A stretch of 64,000 nucleotides of DNA from Szabonella alba (GTDB lineage Bacteria > Pseudomonadota > Alphaproteobacteria > Rhodobacterales > Rhodobacteraceae). Position numbers and translations under genes: made by a program. The notes under the pieces were generated by a model that worked only from the letters and a program-made list of their open reading frames with translations, searched no databases and was not told where the DNA came from. How positions within the stretch are numbered: the first letter of the stretch is position 1; the number at the start of each line of letters is the position of its first letter. Location of the stretch: contig NZ_JAESVN010000010.1 of the NCBI RefSeq assembly GCF_016765775.1, forward strand, positions 1-64,000. The letters run 5' to 3'. Below are positions 17,965 to 27,534 of this stretch, in pieces.

Positions 17965-19203
17965 ATGTCTTCCGGACGGTTCATCGCCATTCTGATTGCG
18001 AGCATGGCAGCCGCCCCGATGGCGGCGCGCGCCGATGGCAATGCCGCCTTTCTGGTGCAGGGAGGATTGCCGGGGCTGACCGGCGCCGGAAACAGCGCCA
18101 GCATCGACCAGTCCGGCGGCAGTGACAATGCGGCCGGGCGCGCCGGTCTTACCATGCAGCAATCCGGCTTGGGCAATACGCTTTTCCTGTTGCAGACGGG
18201 CGACCGTAACAGCACCGGGACAGCGCCGCTTGCACCCTTGCCCCAGACGGGCCTTGTGCAAGCCTCAGACAGCGCCAGCGGCACGAATCTTGCCCAGATC
18301 ACCCAGCGCAATGACGATAACCGCGTCGGCAGTCTTGCCCAGATCGCCGAGGGTGCAGGGCTAGCGGGATTTGGCACGGGATTTGGCAATGAGCTGATCG
18401 TCGAACAGGGCCTTGCCGAGGTTGCAGCCTCGGGCGGGAATGACCTTGGAATCGCGACCCAGAACCGTTCCGGCGGCGTGGCGGGCAATCACGCCCGGCT
18501 GCAGCAGGCCGGGGCCGGAAACCGCGTTGACGAGATCCGCCAATATGCCGCCGGACCGGCTGGCGCCAGCGCCAACAGCCTGCGCCTCGAACAGACGGGG
18601 GATGCGAACGGGCTTGCCCCGCTGGGCGGTGAGGCGGCGCTGACCGGCGCGCTTGGCGGGCATTTCGTCCAGGGTGAGGCCGGGATGGTGGCCTATGGCA
18701 ATCGTCTTGATCTGCGCATGGTCGGGACCGGCAATCAGGCAGGCACGATCCAGACCGGAAGCGACAACAGCATCGGCGTGGTGCTGCCCGTGCTGCTGCA
18801 GGGCGCCGACAATCACTTGGGCGCGGTGCAGACCGGAACCGCCAATGACCTGTCGATCACGGTTCTGGGCGACCGCAATGATATCGGATCCGTCCAGAAC
18901 GGCGTCGGAAACGGCATCGCGATTGCGATAACCCCCGCCGGATCGGACAACCGACTGTCGATCCGGCAGGACGGCACCGACAATGCGCTGATCGCAACGC
19001 TTTCGGGTGATCTGAACAGCATCGGCCTTATTCAGGACGGCACCGGGAATTCCAGCCTTTTCGACGTGCTGGGTGACCTGAACCGGATTGAAGGCAAGCA
19101 ATCGGGCACCGCGAATGAGGCGGTCGTGACCCAGACCGGAACCCAGAACAGCGCCGTTTTCTCACAACTCGGCGGTTTTAACTCGATAACGATTAACCAA
19201 TAA
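17965..19203 (+). CDS. Large curlin-repeat protein 4 (412 aa)
   Basis: A signal peptide (to about AARA, residue 22) is followed by DGNAAFLVQGGLPGLTGAGNSASIDQSGG and curlin-type repeats. The repeats are less regular than in gene 3, with Ala/Gly-rich inserts such as AEGAGLAGFGTGFGNELIVEQ. The C-terminus ends NSAVFSQLGGFNSITINQ, like the ends of its neighbours. AAGG precedes the ATG. Gene 5 follows after only 16 bases, so these two are probably co-transcribed. Confidence 0.8.
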   Translation: MSSGRFIAILIASMAAAPMAARADGNAAFLVQGGLPGLTGAGNSASIDQSGGSDNAAGRAGLTMQQSGLGNTLFLLQTGDRNSTGTAPLAPLPQTGLVQASDSASGTNLAQITQRNDDNRVGSLAQIAEGAGLAGFGTGFGNELIVEQGLAEVAASGGNDLGIATQNRSGGVAGNHARLQQAGAGNRVDEIRQYAAGPAGASANSLRLEQTGDANGLAPLGGEAALTGALGGHFVQGEAGMVAYGNRLDLRMVGTGNQAGTIQTGSDNSIGVVLPVLLQGADNHLGAVQTGTANDLSITVLGDRNDIGSVQNGVGNGIAIAITPAGSDNRLSIRQDGTDNALIATLSGDLNSIGLIQDGTGNSSLFDVLGDLNRIEGKQSGTANEAVVTQTGTQNSAVFSQLGGFNSITINQ

Positions 19204-19219
19204 TGGCAGGTGCGCGACC

Positions 19220-20620
19220 GTGATCACAGGACCCTTCAGACATTCGGGACTTGCCTTGGCCTTCCTGCTGTCGATGCCGGTGGCGGGCCAGACGCAGAAC
19301 ATTGAAAACAGCACCGTGATCGACCAGAACGGCGCGGACAATGCGGCCGTGGTCGATCAGATCGGCTTGGGCAACATCGCCGGAACCGAGGATCTGATCC
19401 TGTTTCAGGAAGGCTATCACAACAGTCTGGTGATCCGGCAGGATGGCAATGCCAATCAGATCGGGACAACAGGAAGCGGCCTGCTGCAGCGCAACAGTTT
19501 CGGTCGTTTCGACAGCCAGAACCGCGCAACGATCCGCCAGCAGGGCAATAACAACCGCGTTGATGAGGTGGTGCAGCGCGTTCTGGGGCCGGTTCCGACC
19601 GACGCCAACAGCCTGACCATCGAACAGAATGGCGGGGACGGCAATGTCATCCAGCGCATCGACCAGAACCAGCAATCAGGCATGCCGGGCCAGTCGGCCG
19701 ATGTCACGATGACGGGGTTTGGCAATCGCATCGACATGCTGCAACAGGAAAGCGCCTCGGACCTTCTGGACGAATCCAATGATGTTTTCCTGCTGATCAC
19801 CGGGGACAATAACGGCACGACCGCGCTGCGCGGCTATGCGGGCTTTACCGGGGCGATTGCCTCGACCCTGATCCAGCGCCGCGGAACCGAAGATACCGGG
19901 GCCAACGGGAACCTTGCCAATCTTGAAATCCTTGGCAACTCCAATGCGTTCGGCATCCTGCAACGCGGCCGGATCAACCGCACCGGGGCAATTGTCATCA
20001 CCGGCGACGGCAATGCCATCGGCATCGAACAGGACGGAACCGAGAATGACATCGTGCTGTCGCTGGTCGAAGGCAATGACAATGAAATCGGCCTGTCGCA
20101 ACTGGGCACCAATGTCGCGATTCTGTCGCTGCAGGGCAGCAGCAGCCGCAATAAGGTCCTGATCGACCAGATGGGCACCAATGACGCCCTGACCGAGATT
20201 GCCGGAGACCGCAATGTCATCACCACCCGGCAAGGGCTTGAAGCCGGGCTTGGCGGCACCAATCAGGCCGAGACGCGCGTGACCGGCGATGACAACCGGG
20301 CAGACCTGTTACAATCGGGCCGCAACAGCGCACTGATCCTGATCGAAGGCAATGGCAATAACAATACGACCGGGTTTTCCATGGATCTGGCCGATCTTGC
20401 CGTCGGCAGCTATGAACAGCGCGGCTTTGGCAACAGCGCCTCGGTCGCGGTGCTGGGGGATGCCAACATGTCCGCCTTGTTGCAGAACGGTCTGGACAAC
20501 TCGATCCTTCTCAGCGTGCAGGGTAACGAGAATGAGGCAGTCCTGCGCCAGATCGGCAATGGCAATGCCGCCGGCCTGACCCAGAACGGCATCGCCAATA
20601 TCGCCCTGATCCAGCAATAG
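19220..20620 (+). CDS. Large curlin-repeat protein 5 (466 aa)
   Basis: A GTG start 16 bases after gene 4 gives a signal peptide ending AGQTQ, then NIENSTVIDQNGADNAAVVDQ and many curlin-type repeats. It carries the insert GFTGAIASTLIQRRGTEDTG also found in gene 2. The repeats have a more hydrophobic and charged character than in gene 3 (for example VLSLVEGNDNEIGLSQLGTN). It ends NAAGLTQNGIANIALIQQ. It closes the row of five curlin genes; a minor subunit or an anchoring role is possible but unproven. Confidence 0.78.
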   Translation: MITGPFRHSGLALAFLLSMPVAGQTQNIENSTVIDQNGADNAAVVDQIGLGNIAGTEDLILFQEGYHNSLVIRQDGNANQIGTTGSGLLQRNSFGRFDSQNRATIRQQGNNNRVDEVVQRVLGPVPTDANSLTIEQNGGDGNVIQRIDQNQQSGMPGQSADVTMTGFGNRIDMLQQESASDLLDESNDVFLLITGDNNGTTALRGYAGFTGAIASTLIQRRGTEDTGANGNLANLEILGNSNAFGILQRGRINRTGAIVITGDGNAIGIEQDGTENDIVLSLVEGNDNEIGLSQLGTNVAILSLQGSSSRNKVLIDQMGTNDALTEIAGDRNVITTRQGLEAGLGGTNQAETRVTGDDNRADLLQSGRNSALILIEGNGNNNTTGFSMDLADLAVGSYEQRGFGNSASVAVLGDANMSALLQNGLDNSILLSVQGNENEAVLRQIGNGNAAGLTQNGIANIALIQQ

Positions 20621-20679
20621 GGCGCGGAGCGCGCGCTTTCCATCGTCGCGCGACCCGGGGTGCGGGCAATCCGGGGCGG

Positions 20680-21348
20680 TCAGCCCGAACTGGGTTGCCC
20701 TGTCATGCCAACCAGCCGCGACAGCAGGATCACCGTGTAAAGCACACCCAGAACCGCCTCGAAGATCGCGAAGGACTGGGCAAGGAACCCGATCGGAAGC
20801 ACATCGCCATAGCCCACGGTCGTCAGCGTGACATAGCTGTAATAGAACAGGATCTGCCAGTTGACCGCTTCCCCCGAGGACATCACGAAGGAGCCCGGCA
20901 CGATCCATTCGATCAGTGCGAAAATCGCGGCAAAGCCAGATCCGACCACAAGATAGATCGCAGCGGCCGCGATCAGCACATCCGACATCACCTTGGTCGA
21001 CCGGAAGATGTAGATCGTCAGCACCACCGAGATGACAATGTGGTAAAGGATCGAGGATAGATAGACGGCCGCAGGGCTGTAGATGCCCGGCGCATAGGTA
21101 TTGGCAATCTCGGCCCCGATCAGCAGCAGGCTGCTGAACAATGCCAGAAGCCGCAGCCTGACATCCGCCAGCAGGCCGAAGGTGGCAACCGTGAACATCG
21201 ACCCGTAGAAAAGATAGAAGATCAGCGGCAATATCCCGTCCATCCCCGTCACCGGATAGGTCAGATTATGCACAAGGATCGCGACCAGAAGCCCCAGCGT
21301 CACCGGCAGACCACCGGGGGCGGGGATACGGTTGATAAGCCCGATCAT
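20680..21348 (-). CDS. Two-pore-domain-type potassium channel (Ion_trans_2) membrane protein
   Basis: This 222-residue membrane protein has about six hydrophobic segments. Near the C-terminus it carries a pore loop with the potassium selectivity signature TLTTVGYGD flanked by two helices, as in the bacterial Ion_trans_2 family. The ATG at 21348 overlaps the stop of the upstream LtrA-like gene (ATGA), so they are co-translated. Upstream open sequence in the same frame would overlap that gene and is ignored. Selectivity for K+ is inferred from the GYG motif. Confidence 0.8.
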   Translation of the reverse strand: MIGLINRIPAPGGLPVTLGLLVAILVHNLTYPVTGMDGILPLIFYLFYGSMFTVATFGLLADVRLRLLALFSSLLLIGAEIANTYAPGIYSPAAVYLSSILYHIVISVVLTIYIFRSTKVMSDVLIAAAAIYLVVGSGFAAIFALIEWIVPGSFVMSSGEAVNWQILFYYSYVTLTTVGYGDVLPIGFLAQSFAIFEAVLGVLYTVILLSRLVGMTGQPSSG

Positions 21349-22520
21349 TTCGCGCCCCCCTTGCGATGGGACAGGGCCACAAGGGTGACCATCACCGCCA
21401 GAATGCCCGCCCCCAGCCATTCACCATTCAGCCGCAACGCGATCCAGCACCACAGGGCCAGCGCAAGGATTGCCGCCAGATAGGACAAGGGCATCCGTTC
21501 GGCCATGATGTGATGAAAGACCGCCGAGCCGGTCAGAAAGATCGTCGGCCCGAAAAAGGCGATCAGCGCCATCGGCATGGAGACATGCCCGTGCGGATGG
21601 GCAACGATCAGCTCGATGGCGACTGCCATCACGATCGTGCCGCAGATCATCAGCCCATGGGCATAGGCCAGCCCGGCCCGGGCCAGTTGCGCATGATCCG
21701 TTGCATGTTCAAAACGATGTTCCCCGATCTCGGTCAGATGCACGAAATAGATCCACCACAGGGAAACGATCAGCGCGAACCCGATCATCGTGGCCAGAAG
21801 CACATCGAAGCCCAGCTCGTTCTGCACCAGCAATCCGCCGATCAGCAGGATCGATTCCCCCAGGGCGATGATGAAAATCTGCTGATTACGCTCCAGCAGA
21901 TGCAGCCCGCGCAGGGGCCAGCTGGTCATATCCGTGGCGCCCCGGCCTGGCAGCCAGAACCCCAGATAAGGTGCAATGTAGTCGATCAGCACTGCGATCA
22001 GCCAAAGAGCCAGCCGCTGTTCCGGCAGCAGGGCACCGGCAATCCAGAACAGACCCGAAACCACCCCCCACGCGAAAAGCTGGCCGTAATTGCGCCCCAT
22101 CGCCTGCCCGCGGAACAGACAGGCCATATAGCCCGCACGGATCAGCGCCATGGCGACATAGGCCCCGGCAAAAAGCAGCGCGCGGTCGCCATAAGCCTCG
22201 GGCATGGCGGCCGCCATCAGAAGGGCGCAGGCCATCAGCACCGCCATCAGCATCCGCCCGCGATGATGGTTGGTATCCAGCCAGTTCGTGGCCCAGGCGG
22301 TATAGTTCCAGGCCCACCAGACAGCGGCGAAAAGGATCAGCCCCTCAAAGGCCCCCAGCCATGTTTCATGGGCCAGAAGAAAATGGGAAAGCTGAATGAT
22401 CGCAAAAACATAGACCAGATCAAAGAACAGTTCCATGTTGCTGACGCGCGGGGTCTCCCCCGGGCTCAGCCGCCGCAGGGCCGCGACAGGCGCAAGATTT
22501 TCGATGATGGGATGGGGCAT
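21345..22520 (-). CDS. LtrA-family (low temperature requirement A) membrane protein
   Basis: This 391-aa polytopic protein has the LtrA family opening RVSNMELFFDLVYVFAIIQLS and WWAWNYTAWATNWLDTNH, then the repeated ERNQQIFIIALGESILLIG and LWWIYF motifs. About ten or more hydrophobic segments are visible. The name comes from a Listeria mutant; biochemical function is not established. It is the first gene of a two-gene operon with the channel-like protein. Confidence 0.85.
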   Translation of the reverse strand: MPHPIIENLAPVAALRRLSPGETPRVSNMELFFDLVYVFAIIQLSHFLLAHETWLGAFEGLILFAAVWWAWNYTAWATNWLDTNHHRGRMLMAVLMACALLMAAAMPEAYGDRALLFAGAYVAMALIRAGYMACLFRGQAMGRNYGQLFAWGVVSGLFWIAGALLPEQRLALWLIAVLIDYIAPYLGFWLPGRGATDMTSWPLRGLHLLERNQQIFIIALGESILLIGGLLVQNELGFDVLLATMIGFALIVSLWWIYFVHLTEIGEHRFEHATDHAQLARAGLAYAHGLMICGTIVMAVAIELIVAHPHGHVSMPMALIAFFGPTIFLTGSAVFHHIMAERMPLSYLAAILALALWCWIALRLNGEWLGAGILAVMVTLVALSHRKGGAK

Positions 22521-22773
22521 TTCGGGACCTGATACAAAGAGACACTCGTAAACCGGCAGCGCGAAGGTGACGGGGGCAGACCAGCCGAGGCCGACAGCCC
22601 TGCCGGACCTCGCACAGAGGGTCCGACACTGTCAGTCTGAACCACCCGCACCGTTTTTCAAGCCTGAATCCGATGACATTTGTCGCGTTATGCCACCGAG
22701 CCAGCGCGCGTGCAGCTTTGCCCTTGCCGGCCGCCGGAGCCGAAAGCAGGCGCACAGCCCGTCTTTGGCCGGT

Positions 22774-22807
22774 CGGCACCGGCGGCAATACGCTGCCGCC
22801 GGTGCCG
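22774..22807. terminator. 14-bp perfect hairpin downstream of the autotransporter
   Basis: CGGCACCGGCGGCA (22774-22787) pairs perfectly with 22794-22807 across a 6-base loop, ten bases past the autotransporter stop. It is very stable but has no strong T run on the minus strand. Likely a terminator or 3'-end stabiliser for the autotransporter transcript. Confidence 0.55.
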
Positions 22808-22816
22808 GGCATTGTC

Positions 22817-25800
22817 TTACCAGCGGATCCGCAGGCCAAGGGATCCCTGCACGGAACTGTCCAGTTCGGACCGCCCGCCCAGCGACCACATCCGCCCGAT
22901 CTCTCCATAGATCTGCGTATTCTGGCCGACCATGTAGGTTCCCCCGACCGCAAGTTCGGCGCTGGTATAGCCGAACGGGTTAAGCAGGGTGGTCGCAGTG
23001 CTGCCCGATGTGAAGGTTATCCGGTCGCTGCCAGAGCTTTGATGGTAAAGATTGGCACGGATATAGGGCTCGAACAGGCCATCATTCAGCATATAGTCCG
23101 CCTGCGCACGGACCCCCAGACGCAGCAGCAACGCCTCATCGCTTTTGTGGCTGATACGGGTATTGCCGATCACCACATCATCCAGCGACAGCTTGTGATA
23201 GACAAGCTGCGCCTGCGGCTCGATCATCCAGGGACTGTTATCCAGTTGGAAAGGCTTGCCGATCTCGGCCGAGGCGGTCAGCGCCCTGCCCTTCTGGTCG
23301 CCCTCGCTGCCGCTGCGGGCAGACAGATCCGCGTCATGGCGTGAGGCTTGCAGCACCAGATCCAGATAGGTGCCATCCGCCCAGGTCCGGGTGCCATAAA
23401 GGCCCAGATACCATGAATTGCTCTCGGATCTGCCGACATGGCCGATACGGCCGCTGGCAAAGCCCGAAACATCCATCCGGCCCTGAAGCGTGCCGATATA
23501 GACCCCGCTGCGCCAGTCGCTGTTCCGCCAGACATCGACGCCAAGCTGAAGACCGGTAAGCGATCCCTCCGAATGCGGGCTGACAGCGCTGTCGATGCGA
23601 TTTTCATACCGGCTGCCGATCAGGCGCCCCCAGACGAGCTGACGTTCATCGGTAATGGTCTCCCCCAGCCGGCGGTGCATGTTGCCAAGCATGGTCGTAT
23701 CCGCAAAGCGGAACTGCCCCGGCGCGGCACCATAAAGCGCGGCCTCCGGCCGATAGGTCGGGACCGGATCCGTGGGATCGGTCGGATCGGTAGGGAAGGT
23801 GGGATCGGTCGGGTCAGTGGGATCCGTCGGGTCGGTGGGATCCGTGGGATCCGTTGGATCGGTGGGGTCCGTCGGATCGGTGGGATCCGTCGGGTCGGTC
23901 GGATCCGTTGGATCGGTAGGATCCGTCGGATCAGTGGGATCCGTCGGGTCAGTGGGGTCCGTTGGATCGGTAGGATCCGTCGGATCAGTGGGGTCCGTCG
24001 GATCGGTAGGATCCGTTGGATCAGTAGGATCCGTCGGATCCGTTGGATCAGTAGGATCCGTTGGATCAGTAGGATCCGTCAGATCGGTGGGGTCCGTCGG
24101 ATCAGTGGGGTCCGTCGGATCGGTAGGATCCGTCGGATCGGTGGGGTCCGTCGGATCAGTGGGGTCCGTCGGATCGGTAGGATCCGTCGGATCAGTGGGG
24201 TCCGTCGGGTCAGTGGGATCCGTTGGATCGGTGGGGTCCGTCGGGTCGGTCGGATCCGTTGGGTCGGTGGGATCCGTCGGGTCGGTCGGATCCGTCGGGT
24301 CGGTCGGATCCGTCGGGTCAGTGGGATCTGTCGGGTCGGTGGGGTCCGTTGGATCGGTGGGGTCCGTCGGATCGGTGGGATCCGTCGGGTCAGTGGGATC
24401 CGTCGGATCAGTGGGGTCCGTCGGGTCAGTGGGATCCGTTGGATCGGTGGGGTCCGTCGGGTCGGTCGGATCCGTTGGGTCGGTGGGATCCGTCGGGTCG
24501 GTCGGATCCGTCGGGTCAGTGGGATCTGTCGGGTCGGTGGGGTCCGTTGGATCGGTGGGGTCCGTCGGATCGGTGGGATCCGTCGGATCAGTGGGATCCG
24601 TCGGATCAGTGGGGTCCGTCGGATCGGTGGGATCCGTCGGGTCGGTTGGATCCGTTGGGTCGGTCGGATCCGTTGGGTCGGTCGGATCCGTCGGGTCAGT
24701 GGGATCTGTCGGGTCGGTGGGATCCGTTGGATCGGTGGGATCCGTCGGGTCGGTGGGATCCGTTGGATCGGTGGGGTCCGTCGGATCGGTGGGATCCGTT
24801 GGATCGGTGGGGTCCGTCGGATCGGTGGGATCCGTCGGGTCGGTCGGATCCGTCGGGTCGGTGGGGTCCGTTGGATCGGTGGGGTCCGTCGGGTCGGTGG
24901 GATCCGTCGGGTCGGTCGGATCCGTTGGGTCGGTGGGATCCGTCGGGTCAGTGGGGTCCGTCGGATCGGTGGGATCCGTCGGATCGGTGGGATCCGTCGG
25001 GTCGGTGGGATCCGTCGGGTCGGTGGGATCCGTTGGGTCAGTGGGATCTGTCGGGTCGGTGGGATCCGTTGGGTCAGTGGGATCTGTCGGGTCGGTGGGA
25101 TCCGTCGGATCAGTGGGGTCCGTCGGATCGGTGGGGTCGGTGGGATCCGTCGGGCTCAGTTCCGACCGCAGATACCAGCTTTCATCCGCCCCGTCCGTCG
25201 CCGCATGAAACAGCCGGTATTCGAAGGCGCCCGCGACCAGAAATTCATCCATCAAGGCAAAGGCGTCACTGGTGCTGCTTCCGACGATTTCAACGACACG
25301 GATGCCATTGCCGACCGTCATGGCCCCCAGACCGCCCGCATTGGCGATATCCAGAACGGTGCTGCCCGATGCGTCACCCCCGATGCGCACAGCATCCGTC
25401 AGGCTGGTGTCATCCGCCATGACCGTATCCAGACGGATCGTGCCGCCCTGACCAAGGTAATCACCGTCAATCGACAGAAGATCGCCCGCTAGCCCGTCCT
25501 GCAGGTCGATCACTCCGGCATGGCTGACATCACCGCTCACGGTATACTGTCCCGCACCGCCGCCCAAGGCATGCATCGTGCCATCGGCCGCGATCCGCAG
25601 GCTGCCGGTCAGATCAAAAACCGACCCGGCGGCCAGAACGCCGCCATTCCTCACATGCAGCCCCAGACCATCAGCGCTGCCCGTCGTCAGCGCATTGTCG
25701 GTAAAGCTGATCTGCCCGCCGTCAACCTCGACAATCTCGGCATTCAGGATAGTCGCCCCGGTCATCGCCAACGACATGCCGCGCAGTGTCAGGGTATCGA

Positions 25801-27076
25801 CCCAGCCATCGGCACTGTCCAGATCGTCACCCAGATCCAGGGTCGTGATCGTTGAAACATCGGTCAGTCCGTCAAGGATCAGATGATCCGATCCGTCACC
25901 AAGGGCAAAAGATCCGGAAACCTCGGCGTCCTCGGCCACGGTCACCGTCGCGTTACCGGCATCATCACGATAGGCAATGCCCGAGGCCGCGCTGACCACC
26001 GCATCATCCTGAAAATCCACCGTGACCGCCATGCCTGCAGTGCTTTGCGTGCGCAGGGCGGCGGCTGTTGCGAGACTGCCGCCGGTGATCGTGCCGTCAA
26101 TGATGACGGTCTGGGTCTGCGTGCCACCGACCACAATCGCATTGGCATTCGTGGCCGCGATCGTGGCATCCGCACCGACAGAAACCACCGTCTGACCGGC
26201 CACAAAACCTTGAGTGCTGCCGCCAAGTGCCAGCGTGCCGCCGCTGATATTGACGCCGTTGCCCCCGGCCGTCAGCACTGAACCCTGTTCGGCAATGAAA
26301 TAACCCGCCGACTGGACCAGCGCCGTGCCCGAGGCGTGATTGGCCGTGGCGGTAAGATCGCCCACGATGCGCGTGGTGCCTGAAGTGATAATCGCCATGG
26401 TGGCTGCCGTCGTCGTGGCCATGACATCGCCGCGCAGGGTGGTGGTGCCGTAGCCGCGCAACGCCTGAGCGAGATTCGAGCTCATATCGGCATTTCCGCC
26501 GACATCCAGAAGGCCGCCGCTGACAACCTCAACCGCCGCCCCGCCCGAACCGCCGTTGCGCACGGCCGTCAGGGTTCCGGTGATATAGGCTTCATTGCCC
26601 GCGCCGTTGATGATCAGCCCGCGCCCGTTGTTTGCATTGGTTGCGCGCGCATCCAGATTGCCATTGACGGTCAGGGTGGAGGGGCCGGGTACACGAACAC
26701 CGAGGGAAACGCCGTGCCGGATGCCGGTGGCATTTGCACTGACATTTGCATTCCCGCCGGAAGCCGCGGAAAATGTCAGCGTGGCGCCATTATGCACCAT
26801 GATGGCGTCATTGCCGGTGAAGTTATTGAAAACGCTAAAATTTTCATCGGTGACGACGCAGTTTTCACCGGGACCCGAGGCCGTGTACTGGCCAGGTTCG
26901 ATATAGGTGCAGGCCGCCCATGCCGGATCGCCACCCAGAACAAGAACCGCCCCCGCAGCCCCTGCGACCGACACCGCGAAGGGGGCGATACTGGCGACCC
27001 CACCCTTCCACTTGACCAGTCTGCCACCACGAAAAGCCTGGGAAAAATCGGGCCGGGTCATCACTCGCACACTCAC
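22817..27076 (-). CDS. Autotransporter with a (Thr-Asp-Pro)154 stalk
   Basis: This 1419-aa type V secretion protein starts at GTG 27076 (an ATG at 27061 is possible) and has a long signal region cut near AWA, residue ~54. Residues ~55-640 form a passenger rich in short beta-strand phrases (GATLTFSAASGG, TLTVNGNLDARA, ISGGTLALGGST), typical of a right-handed beta-helix. Residues 643-1104 are 154 uninterrupted Thr-Asp-Pro units with only two altered units (a Leu for Pro and a Phe for Asp). Residues ~1105-1419 are an autotransporter beta-barrel domain ending LGLRIRW, with the terminal aromatic residue. The passenger would be displayed outside the cell; the TDP tract sits where the link between passenger and barrel should be. 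Confidence 0.88.
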   Translation of the reverse strand: MSVRVMTRPDFSQAFRGGRLVKWKGGVASIAPFAVSVAGAAGAVLVLGGDPAWAACTYIEPGQYTASGPGENCVVTDENFSVFNNFTGNDAIMVHNGATLTFSAASGGNANVSANATGIRHGVSLGVRVPGPSTLTVNGNLDARATNANNGRGLIINGAGNEAYITGTLTAVRNGGSGGAAVEVVSGGLLDVGGNADMSSNLAQALRGYGTTTLRGDVMATTTAATMAIITSGTTRIVGDLTATANHASGTALVQSAGYFIAEQGSVLTAGGNGVNISGGTLALGGSTQGFVAGQTVVSVGADATIAATNANAIVVGGTQTQTVIIDGTITGGSLATAAALRTQSTAGMAVTVDFQDDAVVSAASGIAYRDDAGNATVTVAEDAEVSGSFALGDGSDHLILDGLTDVSTITTLDLGDDLDSADGWVDTLTLRGMSLAMTGATILNAEIVEVDGGQISFTDNALTTGSADGLGLHVRNGGVLAAGSVFDLTGSLRIAADGTMHALGGGAGQYTVSGDVSHAGVIDLQDGLAGDLLSIDGDYLGQGGTIRLDTVMADDTSLTDAVRIGGDASGSTVLDIANAGGLGAMTVGNGIRVVEIVGSSTSDAFALMDEFLVAGAFEYRLFHAATDGADESWYLRSELSPTDPTDPTDPTDPTDPTDPTDPTDPTDPTDPTDPTDPTDPTDPTDPTDPTDPTDPTDPTDPTDPTDPTDPTDPTDPTDPTDPTDPTDPTDPTDPTDPTDPTDPTDPTDPTDPTDPTDPTDPTDPTDPTDPTDPTDPTDPTDPTDPTDPTDPTDPTDPTDPTDPTDPTDPTDPTDPTDPTDPTDPTDPTDPTDPTDPTDPTDPTDPTDPTDPTDPTDPTDPTDPTDPTDPTDPTDPTDPTDPTDPTDPTDPTDPTDPTDPTDPTDPTDPTDPTDPTDPTDPTDPTDPTDPTDPTDPTDPTDPTDPTDPTDPTDPTDPTDPTDPTDPTDPTDPTDPTDPTDPTDPTDPTDPTDPTDPTDLTDPTDPTDPTDPTDPTDPTDPTDPTDPTDPTDPTDPTDPTDPTDPTDPTDPTDPTDPTDPTDPTDPTDPTDPTDPTDPTDPTDPTDPTDPTDPTFPTDPTDPTDPVPTYRPEAALYGAAPGQFRFADTTMLGNMHRRLGETITDERQLVWGRLIGSRYENRIDSAVSPHSEGSLTGLQLGVDVWRNSDWRSGVYIGTLQGRMDVSGFASGRIGHVGRSESNSWYLGLYGTRTWADGTYLDLVLQASRHDADLSARSGSEGDQKGRALTASAEIGKPFQLDNSPWMIEPQAQLVYHKLSLDDVVIGNTRISHKSDEALLLRLGVRAQADYMLNDGLFEPYIRANLYHQSSGSDRITFTSGSTATTLLNPFGYTSAELAVGGTYMVGQNTQIYGEIGRMWSLGGRSELDSSVQGSLGLRIRW
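23765..25150 (-). repeat. Tandem 9-bp coding repeat, 154 units
   Basis: 1386 bp of consecutive 9-bp units reading ACS-GAY-CCS on the minus strand. Units differ almost only at third codon positions, and higher-order blocks (for example stretches around 24230-24520) recur. All variation but two units is synonymous. The array creates long but meaningless open frames on the opposite strand. Copy number may be affected by assembly. Confidence 0.97.
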
Positions 27077-27534
27077 AACAGAAAACCATTACACCGATAT
27101 GCATAGCCGGAAAGCGACACATTTGAAAGACCCCGGTATCAACATCGTTTCCCGATGGTCCGCACCTATGTCGGGCCGGCACCGCCCAGTGCCGTGGTGT
27201 TGCGGGATCACGCGGGCACCGATCACGCGGCCCCCGTGCCCGCGCGCCTGATCGGCAGACGGCAGGCATCGTTCCGGCTGGCCTTTCCAGCGCGTGGGAC
27301 GGCATACCGCCGCCACCCTGCCGCTGAACATGCCGGACCCGGGCCACGCGTCTTTCCACAAGCTTTCTGCGGTTGCGGGCAGCTGTTCCGTCCGGTGGGC
27401 CGTCCCGATCCGCGATTGCGGCACCATATCTGCAGGTTTCCGAGGGGCGGGCTGGCGGCAATCGCGTGCCCCGGTCCCTCCGCCCTGACCGCATCGCCGC
27501 TACAGGCGGCGGCGCGCGCAGCCCCGCCCACGCT
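27077..27534. other. Intergenic upstream of the autotransporter
   Basis: About 460 bp between the autotransporter start and the stop of the SDR gene. It should contain the autotransporter promoter, probably in the less GC-rich part at 27070-27150, but I cannot place boxes with confidence. Open frames here have no gene features. Confidence 0.4.

Noticed and set aside
16879-18261. 460-codon minus-strand frame and other long antisense frames (15151-16194, 17046-17888, 12743-13678) in the curlin region
   Set aside because: Antisense images of the regular curlin repeats.
23765-25150. Repeat array considered as CRISPR or minisatellite
   Set aside because: The unit is 9 bp with no spacers, and variation is at codon third positions, so it is a coding repeat.
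23772-25208. 478-codon plus-strand open frame of Gly-Ser-Val repeats, and a 684-codon frame (23438-25492) through the same region
   Set aside because: Both are the antisense image of the 9-bp Thr-Asp-Pro coding repeat; a period that is a multiple of three keeps all frames open. The real gene has a signal peptide and a barrel domain.
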